From Phytophthora sp. 'mugwort' (Eukaryota > Oomycota > Peronosporomycetes > Peronosporales > Peronosporaceae), in the NCBI GenBank assembly GCA_033558025.1, contig JAUCEF010000007.1:7626001-7690000 (forward strand): 64,000 nucleotides of DNA, written 5' to 3'. Each line of letters starts with the position of its first letter. Position 1 is the stretch's first letter. This document shows positions 44,401 to 54,089 of the stretch, in pieces. The notes beneath the pieces are model-generated. The model ran no database searches and was not told where the DNA came from. It saw only the letters and a list, made by a program, of their open reading frames with translations. The position numbers and the translations under genes were made by a program.

Positions 44401-47239
44401 GGGTCATCCGAATTGGTGCACGTGTGGAGCAAAGTCATCGAACTCGCTGAGGGACCGCATCTTGTTTTCTACCTGCTGGAGCACATTGGAGGGGAAAACA
44501 GCATCCAAAGCAGACATGATGTGCATCGACTTTTATAGTTCGAACGACATGTCGGTGGGCCAATTCCTGGAGAACTTCTGTTTTTCTAGCAGCAAAGCTG
44601 AGTTCAAGCGCGCGTTTTCAACGTCGAAACTATCATTTTCTCATGACACCGGCCGTGCGATCGTGCGAGTGAAGGATTTGAATGATTTTAAGGACACAAG
44701 TGATCAACTTTCAGCGGAGTTTCTTCGGGAATTCAGCTACCGAGCTGTCCTGCAGAAGATTCGATCCGATGAAGTGCTGATGTGGTCACGTAGTATGAAT
44801 GGTGGCGATGTCTCGGCCCTTCTGTCCTCGGAATACTCGGTGATTCCAAGCGATTTGTGGAACTACTCGTTTGGGAAGTTTCTGGAGGATATGTTTTACG
44901 GAAAGGCTATGGACATTGACTGCATCCGCTTCCCCCATTTGGCTGGCGTGAGTGGCTCACGAGATGCTTCGTTGGTACACTATTTCTCTCGTCGTGGTCG
45001 CGTGGTCAGTGTACATGTCGAGCCGCTCGAGCCTGTTCTTCACGTTGCATTGCAACCGGCGCTGTGGCAGGACCATATCGATCACCAGGTTCAACTTGAG
45101 GCTATTCATGATCTCTGCGATCTCGTTCGCGAAGTTTACGGCGTCACAACCTCGAAAGTTGCCGAGTCGATGGCAGATCTAGTGACCCCGCTTCACGCGA
45201 AGCAGAACCTGAAAATCTTGCGGAACGAAGTCCAGCAATGGTATTCCTGCTTCGGTGCCAAGATCGAGTCGAACCCTCCTCAAGACGTTTTCGCGTACAA
45301 TGCTCACTTTCGGGAGATTTACGAGTATGCAGTTGGCTGGAGTTTGCGTATTACGCGCGCTGTGCAGGCTACTGTCAAGCCCACAATGGCTAGTCTTGTT
45401 AATAGCCCGAAGAGTGCTCTTCCAAAGGCTTGGTTCGACCAGTTAGCTCAGCAAGCGGAATCCAGCGACCGCTACAGTGAGCCTCCCACCCCCACTGTAC
45501 TAGGAACGACACCGGTGAACATCAACTTCCAGGAGCCTGGAAACTTAGCGCACCTTGCGAGCTTTGCGCGGAGCCTGGCTGCTGCCAAAAGCGCTTCTCC
45601 AGCTGGAACAATGGCCGAGGTAGCCAACGAAGTATCGAATACGTTGCGGCAGAATGGAACGACAAGCTCACGCCAATCAGAGCCATGGGACACGGACGAA
45701 AGCTGCGATCGTTACGACGAATCGAGCCATTCATTTCCAGCCGACTACATGGCGGATACGGAGCCATACCCGGCAGCCCCAATGTTCAAACAATCCGTGT
45801 CAGCGATGGGTATTCCTGGCCATGTTTCTTCCACGATGGGGGCACTTACATCCAAGAAAGCGCTCGAGAATTTCCGGTTGACGCAACAAGCAAAGAAACC
45901 TGACGGTTTGGGATACCTGGCACTACCAAAACGTCTTCTTGAGTGGCACCCAAGCTTGCCCTTGGGGGCTAACAAAGCCACTGTTCTGGTCAACGCGAAG
46001 CAACCTACTTCAGTGGTGGCATACTCGCTGTTCTCAAACGAGTACAGCCAGTGCATTAACGAAAATATGAGGAAGGAAACCACCCAATATGCTCTCGAAG
46101 CGAAGACGAACGGGACCCCGCCATCGATCGACTGCGCTCAGTCCGAAGAGACCAGGAGCATGCTGCGCACCCTGCGGTCTACTACACGGAACAACGTGGA
46201 CCACAGTTTTGTTGACGAGAACCAGTTCCAGTCGGCCATGCGCTTTAGCTGCAAATCGTACTACGCAATGCAATTCCACGCGCTCCGGAAATTGTACTAC
46301 GGGGGTGACCGAAACTACGTGGAATCTCTCTGCAATTGCCAGCAATGGAACGCAGCTGGAGGTAAATCTGGTGCCGGGTTTCTCAAGACGCGCGACGAAC
46401 GCTTCATCGCCAAGGCCATTCCGGAGATCGAGCTGCAAATGTTCTTGAGTATGGCAAACGAGTACTTCTGCTACATGGCCAAGACTTTCGAGAACGATTT
46501 ATCTTCGATGCTCTCGAAAGTGCTCGGTATCTACAAGGTTTCGATCTCGAACACGACGCAAAGTGGTGACAGCGATCAAAACGTACGCATGTGTGTGATC
46601 GTGATGGAGAATTTAATGTACGGGCGCGAGGTGGACTTTTCGTTCGATCTGAAGGGGAAGATGGAAGGACGCTATAAAGAGGATCGCACTGGTGATAGCC
46701 GCAGCGTGTTATGGGATCGCAACTTTGTGGAGCTGGCTGGTGGCATCCCGCTGCCTCTGCAAGAGTCTGCACTGTCGCTGCTTCTGTCTGCAATCATGAA
46801 CGATACAACCTTTTTGGCATCTGTTCAAGCGACAGATTACTCCATGCTGGTGGGCTACGATGTCAACAAGCAAGAGCTTGTGGCGTGCATTATCGACTAT
46901 ATTCACAAGTATGATTTCATGAAGATGATGGAGCACGCCGGCAAGCGATTGATCCAGGAGGAAGGTGAGATCACTGTGCTCAACCCCAAGCACTACCGTA
47001 AACGCTTTTGCCTGGCCATGAACAAGTATTTTGTCACGATTCCGTCGCGCTACACGAAGGTGACTACAGTAGTCCGAAACACAGCATCTACCACCATGAC
47101 AGTCGGCAGCAGCGGGACAATGATTCAAGAAGATGACAAAGAGAGAGACTATGCTCAACCTCCATATAGCACCAGTACGACTGCCAGTAGCGTGGGCACC
47201 ATTGCGTCAGTTGTGGGCACTCAACGTCGTCAGCACTAG
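41495..47239 (+). CDS. PDZ-FYVE-chaperonin-PIPK protein, Fab1/PIKfyve type PI3P 5-kinase
   Basis: 1914 residues in a single exon. Residues about 85-155 are PDZ-like (LGVQLVASSRRDFRVCVNFV, LVVAVNGKSMRGMSL). Residues about 248-327 are a FYVE finger with W..D, RRRHHCRSCGQLFC and the eight zinc ligands; this binds PI3P on endosomes. Residues about 630-800 are a Cpn60/TCP1-like region (VQDSFFIDGVLVHKSLARKG, DIVMFEGHVHRVAEELL), as in Fab1. The C-terminus, about 1585-1880, is the PIP kinase fold: KSGAGFLKTRDERFIAK nucleotide loop, VDFSFDLKGKMEGR, DYSMLVGYD and ACIIDYIHKYDFMKMMEHAG. The enzyme makes PI(3,5)P2 from PI3P on late endosomes and vacuoles. The PDZ domain ahead of FYVE is not part of the animal, fungal or plant architecture I know. 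A C-terminal Ser/Thr-rich tail follows. Confidence 0.95.
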   Translation: MATICGAFRHLTSACVSSAESPSSLKIGPVSSLSSSREMALFSAPPRTLAARTARNSLAGYTSLEQFTRSVEKISTLRVNRLRAGERVGTMFSSMDAQLGVQLVASSRRDFRVCVNFVLPGSDAEALGIHPAALVVAVNGKSMRGMSLQRVLGTIRRALSSREYQNDAAAIEVPDIGEFIEIDLAQREHEMNVDRNPFALTQFPSPQGQHLPGVKQFRDDLAIENIQEAIQIQEPNSPALGDRGRSRSFKHFWMSDRSSKACYECEQLFTFFRRRHHCRSCGQLFCANCCARLPQSFGGNKVDESIERLRKQLVCHTCHRQLREGLQMELTGANFEEDPQKPTSSPPAQTLLLMPQHIAEAMERSTSDASNYKQLDKSELFDKDEISDDMRVSEPPEKSRPPVLFSMFPKVQIVASAQHLAHQPHLHELTKEVKQTGHGSGRRLRTFSEPQISFGRKDAQHVSRRLKRSNSQADFGNPSNHRWSEAEFKRLVAESNAQARLAGACPPASNTLMMRPKALSASFDTARFGNAVQWNPFGSDILATKDIGILAMIGLSKDVHNESEDADCVLRREAAMEQMSKDARDRIEERIFHLLDSSPAVSQLFMVEQHRWMQIISLFGHRAALTVSCEPDAGDLLDIMHYVRIQCLDGGRVQDSFFIDGVLVHKSLARKGMRSDILSPRILLIASALDYQRKKEVISSLESVAGQELEYMHIVTEKIMTLNPDIVMFEGHVHRVAEELLFKASVSVVKNVRLIDLQRIARCTGASVLTSYDHIDKMSDVGVIGTCKRFYVLLSDQEPKSAKKVAFRANADGLYVTEEGSGIPRQRKKRTQRQNIVFEGGITSKGCTLCLRGGTPDVFTEITNVLTAIIRAAYNMRLQRSMLAAYGYIVPSQNHERSVAEEWFAKSSTSLYISLKSNSLSMRAALKETQAMCKWCKAHTRFNNISSLRVVCGVGDDDSVSASATVVQSGHPNWCTCGAKSSNSLRDRILFSTCWSTLEGKTASKADMMCIDFYSSNDMSVGQFLENFCFSSSKAEFKRAFSTSKLSFSHDTGRAIVRVKDLNDFKDTSDQLSAEFLREFSYRAVLQKIRSDEVLMWSRSMNGGDVSALLSSEYSVIPSDLWNYSFGKFLEDMFYGKAMDIDCIRFPHLAGVSGSRDASLVHYFSRRGRVVSVHVEPLEPVLHVALQPALWQDHIDHQVQLEAIHDLCDLVREVYGVTTSKVAESMADLVTPLHAKQNLKILRNEVQQWYSCFGAKIESNPPQDVFAYNAHFREIYEYAVGWSLRITRAVQATVKPTMASLVNSPKSALPKAWFDQLAQQAESSDRYSEPPTPTVLGTTPVNINFQEPGNLAHLASFARSLAAAKSASPAGTMAEVANEVSNTLRQNGTTSSRQSEPWDTDESCDRYDESSHSFPADYMADTEPYPAAPMFKQSVSAMGIPGHVSSTMGALTSKKALENFRLTQQAKKPDGLGYLALPKRLLEWHPSLPLGANKATVLVNAKQPTSVVAYSLFSNEYSQCINENMRKETTQYALEAKTNGTPPSIDCAQSEETRSMLRTLRSTTRNNVDHSFVDENQFQSAMRFSCKSYYAMQFHALRKLYYGGDRNYVESLCNCQQWNAAGGKSGAGFLKTRDERFIAKAIPEIELQMFLSMANEYFCYMAKTFENDLSSMLSKVLGIYKVSISNTTQSGDSDQNVRMCVIVMENLMYGREVDFSFDLKGKMEGRYKEDRTGDSRSVLWDRNFVELAGGIPLPLQESALSLLLSAIMNDTTFLASVQATDYSMLVGYDVNKQELVACIIDYIHKYDFMKMMEHAGKRLIQEEGEITVLNPKHYRKRFCLAMNKYFVTIPSRYTKVTTVVRNTASTTMTVGSSGTMIQEDDKERDYAQPPYSTSTTASSVGTIASVVGTQRRQH

Positions 47240-47368
47240 GGGACACGAAGCTGGTGATAGTATTTTACATTGTGTACAATAGCACAACGTCTCCAAGGTA
47301 AAAATGAAATGCAGTTTCGCTCTTGTTGTGGCTCGTGTCTTTTCACAGGTTGAAGACAAGTTCGCTGG

Positions 47369-50300
47369 ATGGTGCAGTGCGAAGACATGGACACGGTCGT
47401 GTTGTTGGAGGCAGTTCTTCATGACTACAGTCCCCAGACTACGGTGATGAATCCGTTCAGGCCAAAGGAAAAGCGTTGGTTGTCTGCACTTCGCCCAGCG
47501 AAAGCTCCTTTAGCTCGTGAGAGTGTCGGAAAAGTTCAGGTAGTACGTCTACACTGCGATTAATATGTGGACAATTAGCTGACATGCTTTGTACTTCACG
47601 TGGTCTAGTTACTACGACGGCAGACTGCACCGCCAACAGGATCGACAAGCTCTGCATGCGTGACGTTTTGGCTGCACTTTGAGGACGTGAATATCCGAAA
47701 TGATCGCGATCTGCCGTTGTATGTGATGCTGTCGTGTGCAGACAATGCAGTATTGGACGACGAACGTAGCGTGCAGAAGATGGAGGCGAGTGCTCAACCT
47801 GTGCTGCTCGATTGTGGACCTGATGGCCAATGGAAAGGTTCGCATATGCCCCGCATGTTCCAGCAGGAACTCTTCGTTTTCGATCCGCTGGTGTTCGCTA
47901 GTGTGGTTATTGGAAAACCGGCCGCTGCGAAGCCTCCTACTGCACAGGTTCTCATCTTGGCGTATGGAGTATTCGAGACGTATGTACCCCCGACGAAGTC
48001 AACAGAACAAATCGCACAAGAAACGGAAGCACTCTCGAACCGCTTTTTGCAGACTGTCATGGAGGTGGAGCAAGATCAGCTGCAAGGTGATGAGGAACTG
48101 TCGCTCGATGCACTGCATCGCAATGCTCGCCAGCTATTTCGCATGTTTGATCAGGACAAGTCCGATTCGATCGACTTTGAAGGTACATGGCATTAATGTC
48201 CATTCGCTCACGGTGTTGTTGTCGTCTCACCTGAATCGTCTGCGTCTTATAGAGTACAAACAAATGCTGGCTTACATGAAGGTCAATTTGTTGGAATCGA
48301 AAGCTAGGCGCTTCTTTCAACTGGTGGATGACCAGAACAAGTGAGTGGGGCCTTCTTGTGATATCACTCAAGGGTAACAAAGTGTTTCTCACTACGGGTG
48401 TGTGGCTGTGTTGTGTGTACACGTTTCTGCAGAGGCTACATCGATGAGCGAGAGTTTGTCATCGCGGTGTACATCACCAACTACTTGCGTGTTCATCAGA
48501 AGAAACAGAAGCAAGGCGGCATCAAGACTGCTACTTCCACACACTTGGTATCACCGATCGACGTATTTCATCAACTAGATGGGGATCGAGACGAGCTCTT
48601 GAACGCGTTTGAGTACGAAAAAGCACTGGAGCTGCTCGGCGTTCCACTTGAAACGAAGCGCGCTCGTAAAATGGCACGGGCGAAGCTGCCTAAATCATCG
48701 ACAATCTCGTTAGAACAGTTCAAACGTGCGTGGGTGGAGCTGGTGGATGTCCCTGCGGAACTAGAAAAGCGTAATGGTGAAGGGGTTAGCAGACTGATCA
48801 GCCAGAAGAAAGGCAATAAGGCTATGAGGCAAATGCAGAATGGACTGCTAGACGAGATACATCGAGAAGAGCAGGAAGAGCTACGCGCCGCGCTTCAAGC
48901 GAAGGAAGAAGTTCTTCACCTGGAGAAGGAGCGACGCAGCGCTGAACAAGAGGAGTCACGACGTTTATTTCAGCAGCAACGACATGCTGCTACCTCGACG
49001 CGAACAAAGGAAGCATTGCGGGAGCGTCAAGACAAAATCGACCGTAGGAAAGAACGTCAGATTAAGGACCGACAAGCTCGAGAAGAACGGCAATTACTCG
49101 ATCGTGCTGAAGTCGAGGCCGAAAAGCGCGTGATTCATGGACGACAGGTGGTTCAGGAGCTGATGATGTCGAAGATGGAGCGGATCATTCGACACAAAGC
49201 ACGCTGTGGCGACGACGTTGTAGACATGCGTGGGCGTGGGTTAACGGAACTCCCTCACGACTTGTATCACGGTCGAGATGCTCTCTCCTCGCTTTCGAGT
49301 CTGCTTATCTTGGATTTGGCACGCAACCAGCTTCAAAGCCTCCCAGGAGCTATCTTCACGCACTTGTTTTCTCTGCAGTCACTGGATGTCAGTGGTAACA
49401 AACTGATGTCTCTTCCAGAAGAAATCGGTGAAGCGCGTGACTTGCAGATCCTTGATGCTCGCAGCAATCGGCTAACTACTACCCCGGCGAGATTGACAAA
49501 CCTCCGTGAATTGCGTGTGCTCCATCTCGCGTACAATCAGCTAGTGAGATTTGGAGACAAGTGTGAAGGCCTTCGCTCACTCGAGGAGCTCAACCTGGCC
49601 GGTAATGTGCTGGAAGGTCTAGCAGATGAAGTCGGCGATTCACTGGTGAAGCTAGTACGGCTCAATCTGCGAGGCAACCCAACGCTTAAACGACTTCCAA
49701 ACAGTTTGCAGCACCTTCACAACTTGAGTATTTGCGATCTCAGTGCTTGTGATCAAAAGCGGTTGGGCAAAGATGTTTTCGGCTCGCAGCTACAGGATTT
49801 GCGCAGCCTCAACTTGTCATTCAATGCACTCTCGACGTTGCCGGATGGTATCGGCGCGATAGCCAAGCTACAGGAGCTGGATTTCAAGTTTAATGCTCTG
49901 GGATCACTGCCTTCAGCAGTGGGTAACCTGTCTGAGCTGGTTGTTCTCAATGGCGAAAATAATGCGCTCCAATGGCTTTCCACAGGGTGTGGAGAGCACT
50001 GGGGGTTGTTGGAGGTGCTGCGGCTGTCCCACAATCGTCTTGCTGCTCTACCTGTCACTCTGGGGCTGCTGCGCTCCTTACGAACACTACACGTCTCGAA
50101 CAACCGGATAACTGCTCTACCTCTCGAGATCGGTGCGTTAACTAGCCTCCGTGAGCTGGACGTGTCTTGGAATCAACTCATTTGCATCCCCGATGAGCTC
50201 GGATGTCTCGAATCACTGACAACTCTAGATCTATCACACAACCAGCTCGTGAAATTCCCCGCAACAATTGCGATGCTGAAGCGGTTAATTCGTCTGCGTT

Positions 50301-51445
50301 GCTCACACAACGCGCTCACGACGCCACTCGAATCAGGTTTGGGAGATCTAACGGCGCTGCGTTACGTGGATTTGGCGGAAAACCAGCTCGTCGAACTCGA
50401 GCCGAGTCTTTATAAACTACAAGAAGTGGAGGTGCTGAACTTGTATGGCAACAAGATAACGATGCTGCCTCGTGAAATGGGTCAGCACTGTTTTGCACTT
50501 CGTAAGCTGGACTTGTACAACAATCGTATTCAAGCGCTTCCCTTGGAGCTGGCCGATAGACTACTCGCACAGCTTGAGGTATTCTCAATCGGACTCAACC
50601 CGCTCACACTTCTTACGGAGAAGTGCAGCAGCACATGGAAGCTGAAAGACCAGTATCAAACGAGCTTCACGAACGGATATACTCCTGCTGAGACCAAAGC
50701 ATGGGTCGCGGATAGTAGGTTTTGCTATCCAGTGTTTGTACAGGTTTGGGACGAGCTTCTGGCCGCAAAACTTTCTTCTCAAACATTGCCAACGCGTAGG
50801 AACGATGGAGATTTATTGAGGTTACTGTTAACAAGTGACGAGTTTTGTGAACGCGTGGAAGCTACGATGAAAGGTAGTACACGTGAGGACAAGGAGAGGC
50901 CAGGAGGGTGGCAGCCACGTTACGAGCGACTAGCTCGCCACTATTTCTACGAGTTCAAACACGTTGGCCATGTCATCGTATTCGACGCTTCGACTCAACG
51001 CGAGGTTGGGAGTCAACACTCTGAAGTCGAAATGAATCTGCAGCGTCAGCGATTGGAACGTGCAGAGACTGCTATTGAAAAGTGCAACGAGTTCCGAGCG
51101 CACCTGGAAGCCGTGTACCGTGCAGACAGAGACGTATTAGTGTCAGCTACGGAGTGCGCTCGAGAACGGCGCACTGATCATGAGAACCAACTACTGGAAC
51201 ATGCTCGACGCAACGCACAGATAATCAACGCAGGGGTCAAGGATCAAATTGAAGTCGCACAGCGAAAATACGAGGAGGCTAAGAAGCTTCAACGTGCCAA
51301 GTTCGGAGCTGAAATGAAGCGGCTTGCGCGCGAGCGTTTACAAATCAAGCAGCAGCGGAATTTAGCGGGAAAAACAAACAGCCGGAAAGTCGTGGCAGCA
51401 GTAGAAGACGACAGAGACAGCAGCACCCTTGAACGTGAGCATTGA
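47369..51445 (+). CDS. EF-hand and leucine-rich repeat protein, probably flagellar
   Basis: Four exons (47369-47539, 47609-48182, 48253-48340, 48433-51445) encode 1281 residues with phases that agree. The N-terminal 190 residues have no known domain (TFWLHFEDVNIRND onward). EF-hands follow: DQDKSDSIDFEEY is joined across intron 2, and DDQNKGYIDEREF across intron 3. A third weaker loop is DGDRDELLNAFEY. A coiled coil (QEELRAALQAKEEVLHLEKE) leads to about 18 consecutive LRRs, residues about 545-985. The LRRs are of the ribonuclease-inhibitor-like LxxLxLxxNxLxxLP type. A C-terminal helical tail is Glu/Arg/Lys-rich. It begins 129 bp after the kinase gene and ends 58 bp before the convergent DPY-30 gene. 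EF-hand plus LRR proteins occur in axonemal complexes, but that role is inference. Confidence 0.9.
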
Positions 51446-51503
51446 GATCGGAGAACGCGGTGGGATCCGAAGCGGTGTTATCTTCAAGAAGGTTCTATGA
51501 CTC

Positions 51504-53159
51504 TTACGCATCATCAACTGCTGCATTTGCTGCTGCCGCAGCTTCATCCTCGAGCTGTTGTGCCTGCTCGGCCAACGCAGTTAAGTTCTCAGCGCGTGCA
51601 ATTACAGCAAGCCCCCACATGTAGAAGCACGAGGCTACGGGACTAGCAGCGTCAACATCTGCCTTGGAAGTTTCGGTAAGAGTTTGCTTGGCTTGGAACA
51701 CTGCAGCTGGCGTCGCTGGTAGAGCTTTTCTCATGGCACGGAGACCGTTCGCGCTCGTACTGTCGGCTTCCGCCAGAGCCTCCATTCGTTCTAAGGATGA
51801 TTCAAAGGCATGCAGACATGCTGTGAGCATGGGCTCTCCCAGCAGCGGTGAAATCTTGTCCCAACTTGGCTGACCTGTAGCAGGATTGTAGAGTTCGCGA
51901 TGCGTGTAACCAAGAAGTTCCAGCGCTGCTGCGAAAGTAGCCAGTACGAATCCCTTGAAAGGCACCACGCGGACAGACGCGAGCGATAAGGTTGGGATGT
52001 GTGACACGAGCAGAGTTGTCAGGAACGACAGACGAAGCTCCGTCTCTTTTCCAGCACGCTGTTGGTGGGCGGCTTCACTGAGTTCTTCGCCTTCTGGTGG
52101 TCCCGGTAACTGCGTCGCGAGATTCTCTTCCTGGACCGCCACTTGAGCAGCAAAAGCCACAAGAAACTCGCGCAAAAGAGGTTCATCACTTGAGACTCGT
52201 CGCTCATAATCTTTCATGTAAAGCGCGCGTTCTTTTTCTTCAAGTGTGGTGAGGAAAAGCTCAGTGAGGTGACGAAAGCGGTCGATCTCTTTCCTCGTGA
52301 AAGCTCGTGCCTGACTCATGGTATCAATCGAGAAGACCAGCCACTGATCCAAGACACTGGGCTCTTCGGGGTTGCTCTCGTTGTGCACATCAGCATGTAA
52401 ATAGCTTTTGTACTGCCCCGCACGAGTGAGCAGAGCTCCCAGCTTGGGTACCCCAAAGAACTTGACTCTCGGTTCACGAAGCACGTTTTCCACGTGTACG
52501 AATTTCGGTGGAGCCGCAGGAAGCGGGTTGCCCTCGTCATCGACTGCAGGAGTTCCATCATCCTTAACAGGGACAACCTCCTTGAACACGTCAAACGTGA
52601 CACCAAGACCTCGTTGACCACCTTCTTCATCTCCTTCATCTGTCGATTGAGTTACAAACTTGTCGACGACAGCAGAGGCTGGATGCTTGGAGCTTGCCAC
52701 AAAGTGGACAACGCTGACTCCTTGTGGATCGACACATTTGCGGCCAATATAAGCTTCTTCAGCGTTTAAAGCCGAGCAGAGCCACTCCAGGAACCTCTGG
52801 AAGACTAGCGCGACGCTTGGCTCGCTGTGCAGTTGACTCTGCACTTGTTTTTCTTCCTCCAGAAGCTGCTCCCACGCCAGATCGTGTTGATGCTGCTCTG
52901 TTGCTCCGTCGATGGCTCCAACCAACTGTCGTCGTGTGTTCTCTAACGGCGTTGACAGACCAGTTCGCTGTCGTTCGTCCTTCCGTTGCTGGAGTTTCTG
53001 CTGCGTCTCCATATTGGCCACGTGCTTGAGTAGGTAATTGCCCAGGAACTCGACGGGGTCTTCTGGCTGCAGGATTGCCAATTGCGCCATCCCTTCCGCC
53101 AACGGCGCACCCACGGTCTGCCGAAGATACACTTGATCCAGCTCGAAGTTGTTCGCCAT
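51504..53159 (-). CDS. DPY-30/GAF-domain protein, radial-spoke RSP2-like
   Basis: 551 residues, one exon, from ATG 53159 (the codon before it is GTG). Residues about 10-50 match the DPY-30 dimerisation motif (YLRQTVGAPLAEGMAQLAIL, PVEFLGNYLLKHV). A coiled coil follows. Residues about 105-330 resemble a GAF domain (FQRFLEWLCSALNAEEAYIG, KFFGVPKLGALLTRAGQYKS, DQWLVFSIDTMSQARAF). The rest is helical and ends Ala/Glu-rich. DPY-30 followed by GAF is the arrangement of Chlamydomonas radial spoke protein 2, which binds calmodulin in the flagellar spoke stalk. Domain calls are by eye, and other DPY-30-containing axonemal proteins are alternatives. Oomycete zoospores are flagellate, so the role fits. 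Confidence 0.8.
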   Translation of the reverse strand: MANNFELDQVYLRQTVGAPLAEGMAQLAILQPEDPVEFLGNYLLKHVANMETQQKLQQRKDERQRTGLSTPLENTRRQLVGAIDGATEQHQHDLAWEQLLEEEKQVQSQLHSEPSVALVFQRFLEWLCSALNAEEAYIGRKCVDPQGVSVVHFVASSKHPASAVVDKFVTQSTDEGDEEGGQRGLGVTFDVFKEVVPVKDDGTPAVDDEGNPLPAAPPKFVHVENVLREPRVKFFGVPKLGALLTRAGQYKSYLHADVHNESNPEEPSVLDQWLVFSIDTMSQARAFTRKEIDRFRHLTELFLTTLEEKERALYMKDYERRVSSDEPLLREFLVAFAAQVAVQEENLATQLPGPPEGEELSEAAHQQRAGKETELRLSFLTTLLVSHIPTLSLASVRVVPFKGFVLATFAAALELLGYTHRELYNPATGQPSWDKISPLLGEPMLTACLHAFESSLERMEALAEADSTSANGLRAMRKALPATPAAVFQAKQTLTETSKADVDAASPVASCFYMWGLAVIARAENLTALAEQAQQLEDEAAAAANAAVDDA

Positions 53160-53880
53160 CACGGGTAGTCGACGTAATGGATCAATAGGTCAATAAATCA
53201 ATACTAGAGATACATACTGTATTGTTGAAGCGTCGCTTCGCGTCTTTTTGCAAGCGGCAAACTTTTCGATCGTGTTTTTTCTTGCAATATTTTCTTTTTT
53301 TTGAGTTTTATTACCTAATCATTTTTTCTTAAAGAAACAATTGGTTAGGTAAAAAAAACTCAATATTGTGACACATGATATGTCCTATTCTTTTTGCAAA
53401 TCGCCCGCTTTATGCTACGTCGCATATATATAAACAGAACTTCAGTCCGATTTGTTGTATCCCAACTCCTGTTCATATATCACATGTTGCCGTCGATTTA
53501 GCGTCAAATCGCTTCGAATGCCCATTTAACACTGGACATTCGAGGTCATCGCTACATATATAAACGATGTCGATATCGCTAAATCATTAAACAGGGATAA
53601 CTATACGTATTGCGATTTAAAAAACCTAAAATGAATACGTATGCATCTCTCAAGTCTGTTAGTAATGAAAATGTCTTCATTTGGGACCCAGTATTTGCTC
53701 ATTCGAGACGCGATCCGCGCAAGGCTTTATTTTAATAGCGGAGCTATAAAAGCTCGTGGTGTCCCATGCTTTAGATTTGCATAATGGGCGTTTTACATCC
53801 ACAACTCTGATTCAATTTTTTCCTACCCTGCTTTAGTATATTTTCTACCCATCCAGAACGGCCTAACCGAGCTGGACATA
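53160..53880. other. AT-rich intergenic, ends at the pogo-like element
   Basis: No gene is seen. It holds a 63-bp inverted repeat at 53301-53363. The likely promoter of the DPY-30/GAF gene is here. The element at 53881 begins after a TA dinucleotide. Confidence 0.5.
53301..53363. repeat. AT-rich hairpin (21-bp arms)
   Basis: TTGAGTTTTATTACCTAATCA at 53301-53321 has an almost complete inverted copy at 53342-53363, with a 20-bp loop. AAAAAAACTCAAT recurs at about 56060-56073 just beyond the pogo-like element, in inverted orientation relative to the left arm. That suggests either an outer, older insertion or a common AT-rich motif. Confidence 0.6.
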
Positions 53881-53890
53881 CCGAATAAGA

Positions 53891-54017
53891 GATATCATAA
53901 CGCGCGGAGATATCATAAACCACACAGTAAAATTGGCCAATCAGGACGCGCTGACCAAATAGAATTGAAGACGAGATATCATAACGCCCGCTGACCCAAC
54001 GCGCGATATCATAACGC
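53891..54017 (+). repeat. four GATATCATAA repeats at the left end of the element
   Basis: Copies start at 53891, 53909, 53975 and 54005. Spacing is 18 bp between the first two and 30 bp between the last two. The first is part of the inverted end. Three continue as ACGC. They are candidate transposase-binding sites. Confidence 0.75.
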
Positions 54018-54089
54018 AACCTACAGTGATAGCCAACCATTCTGGTGGCATCCTCCAATACCACTCAATTCCATTGCCAAAAATGGATC

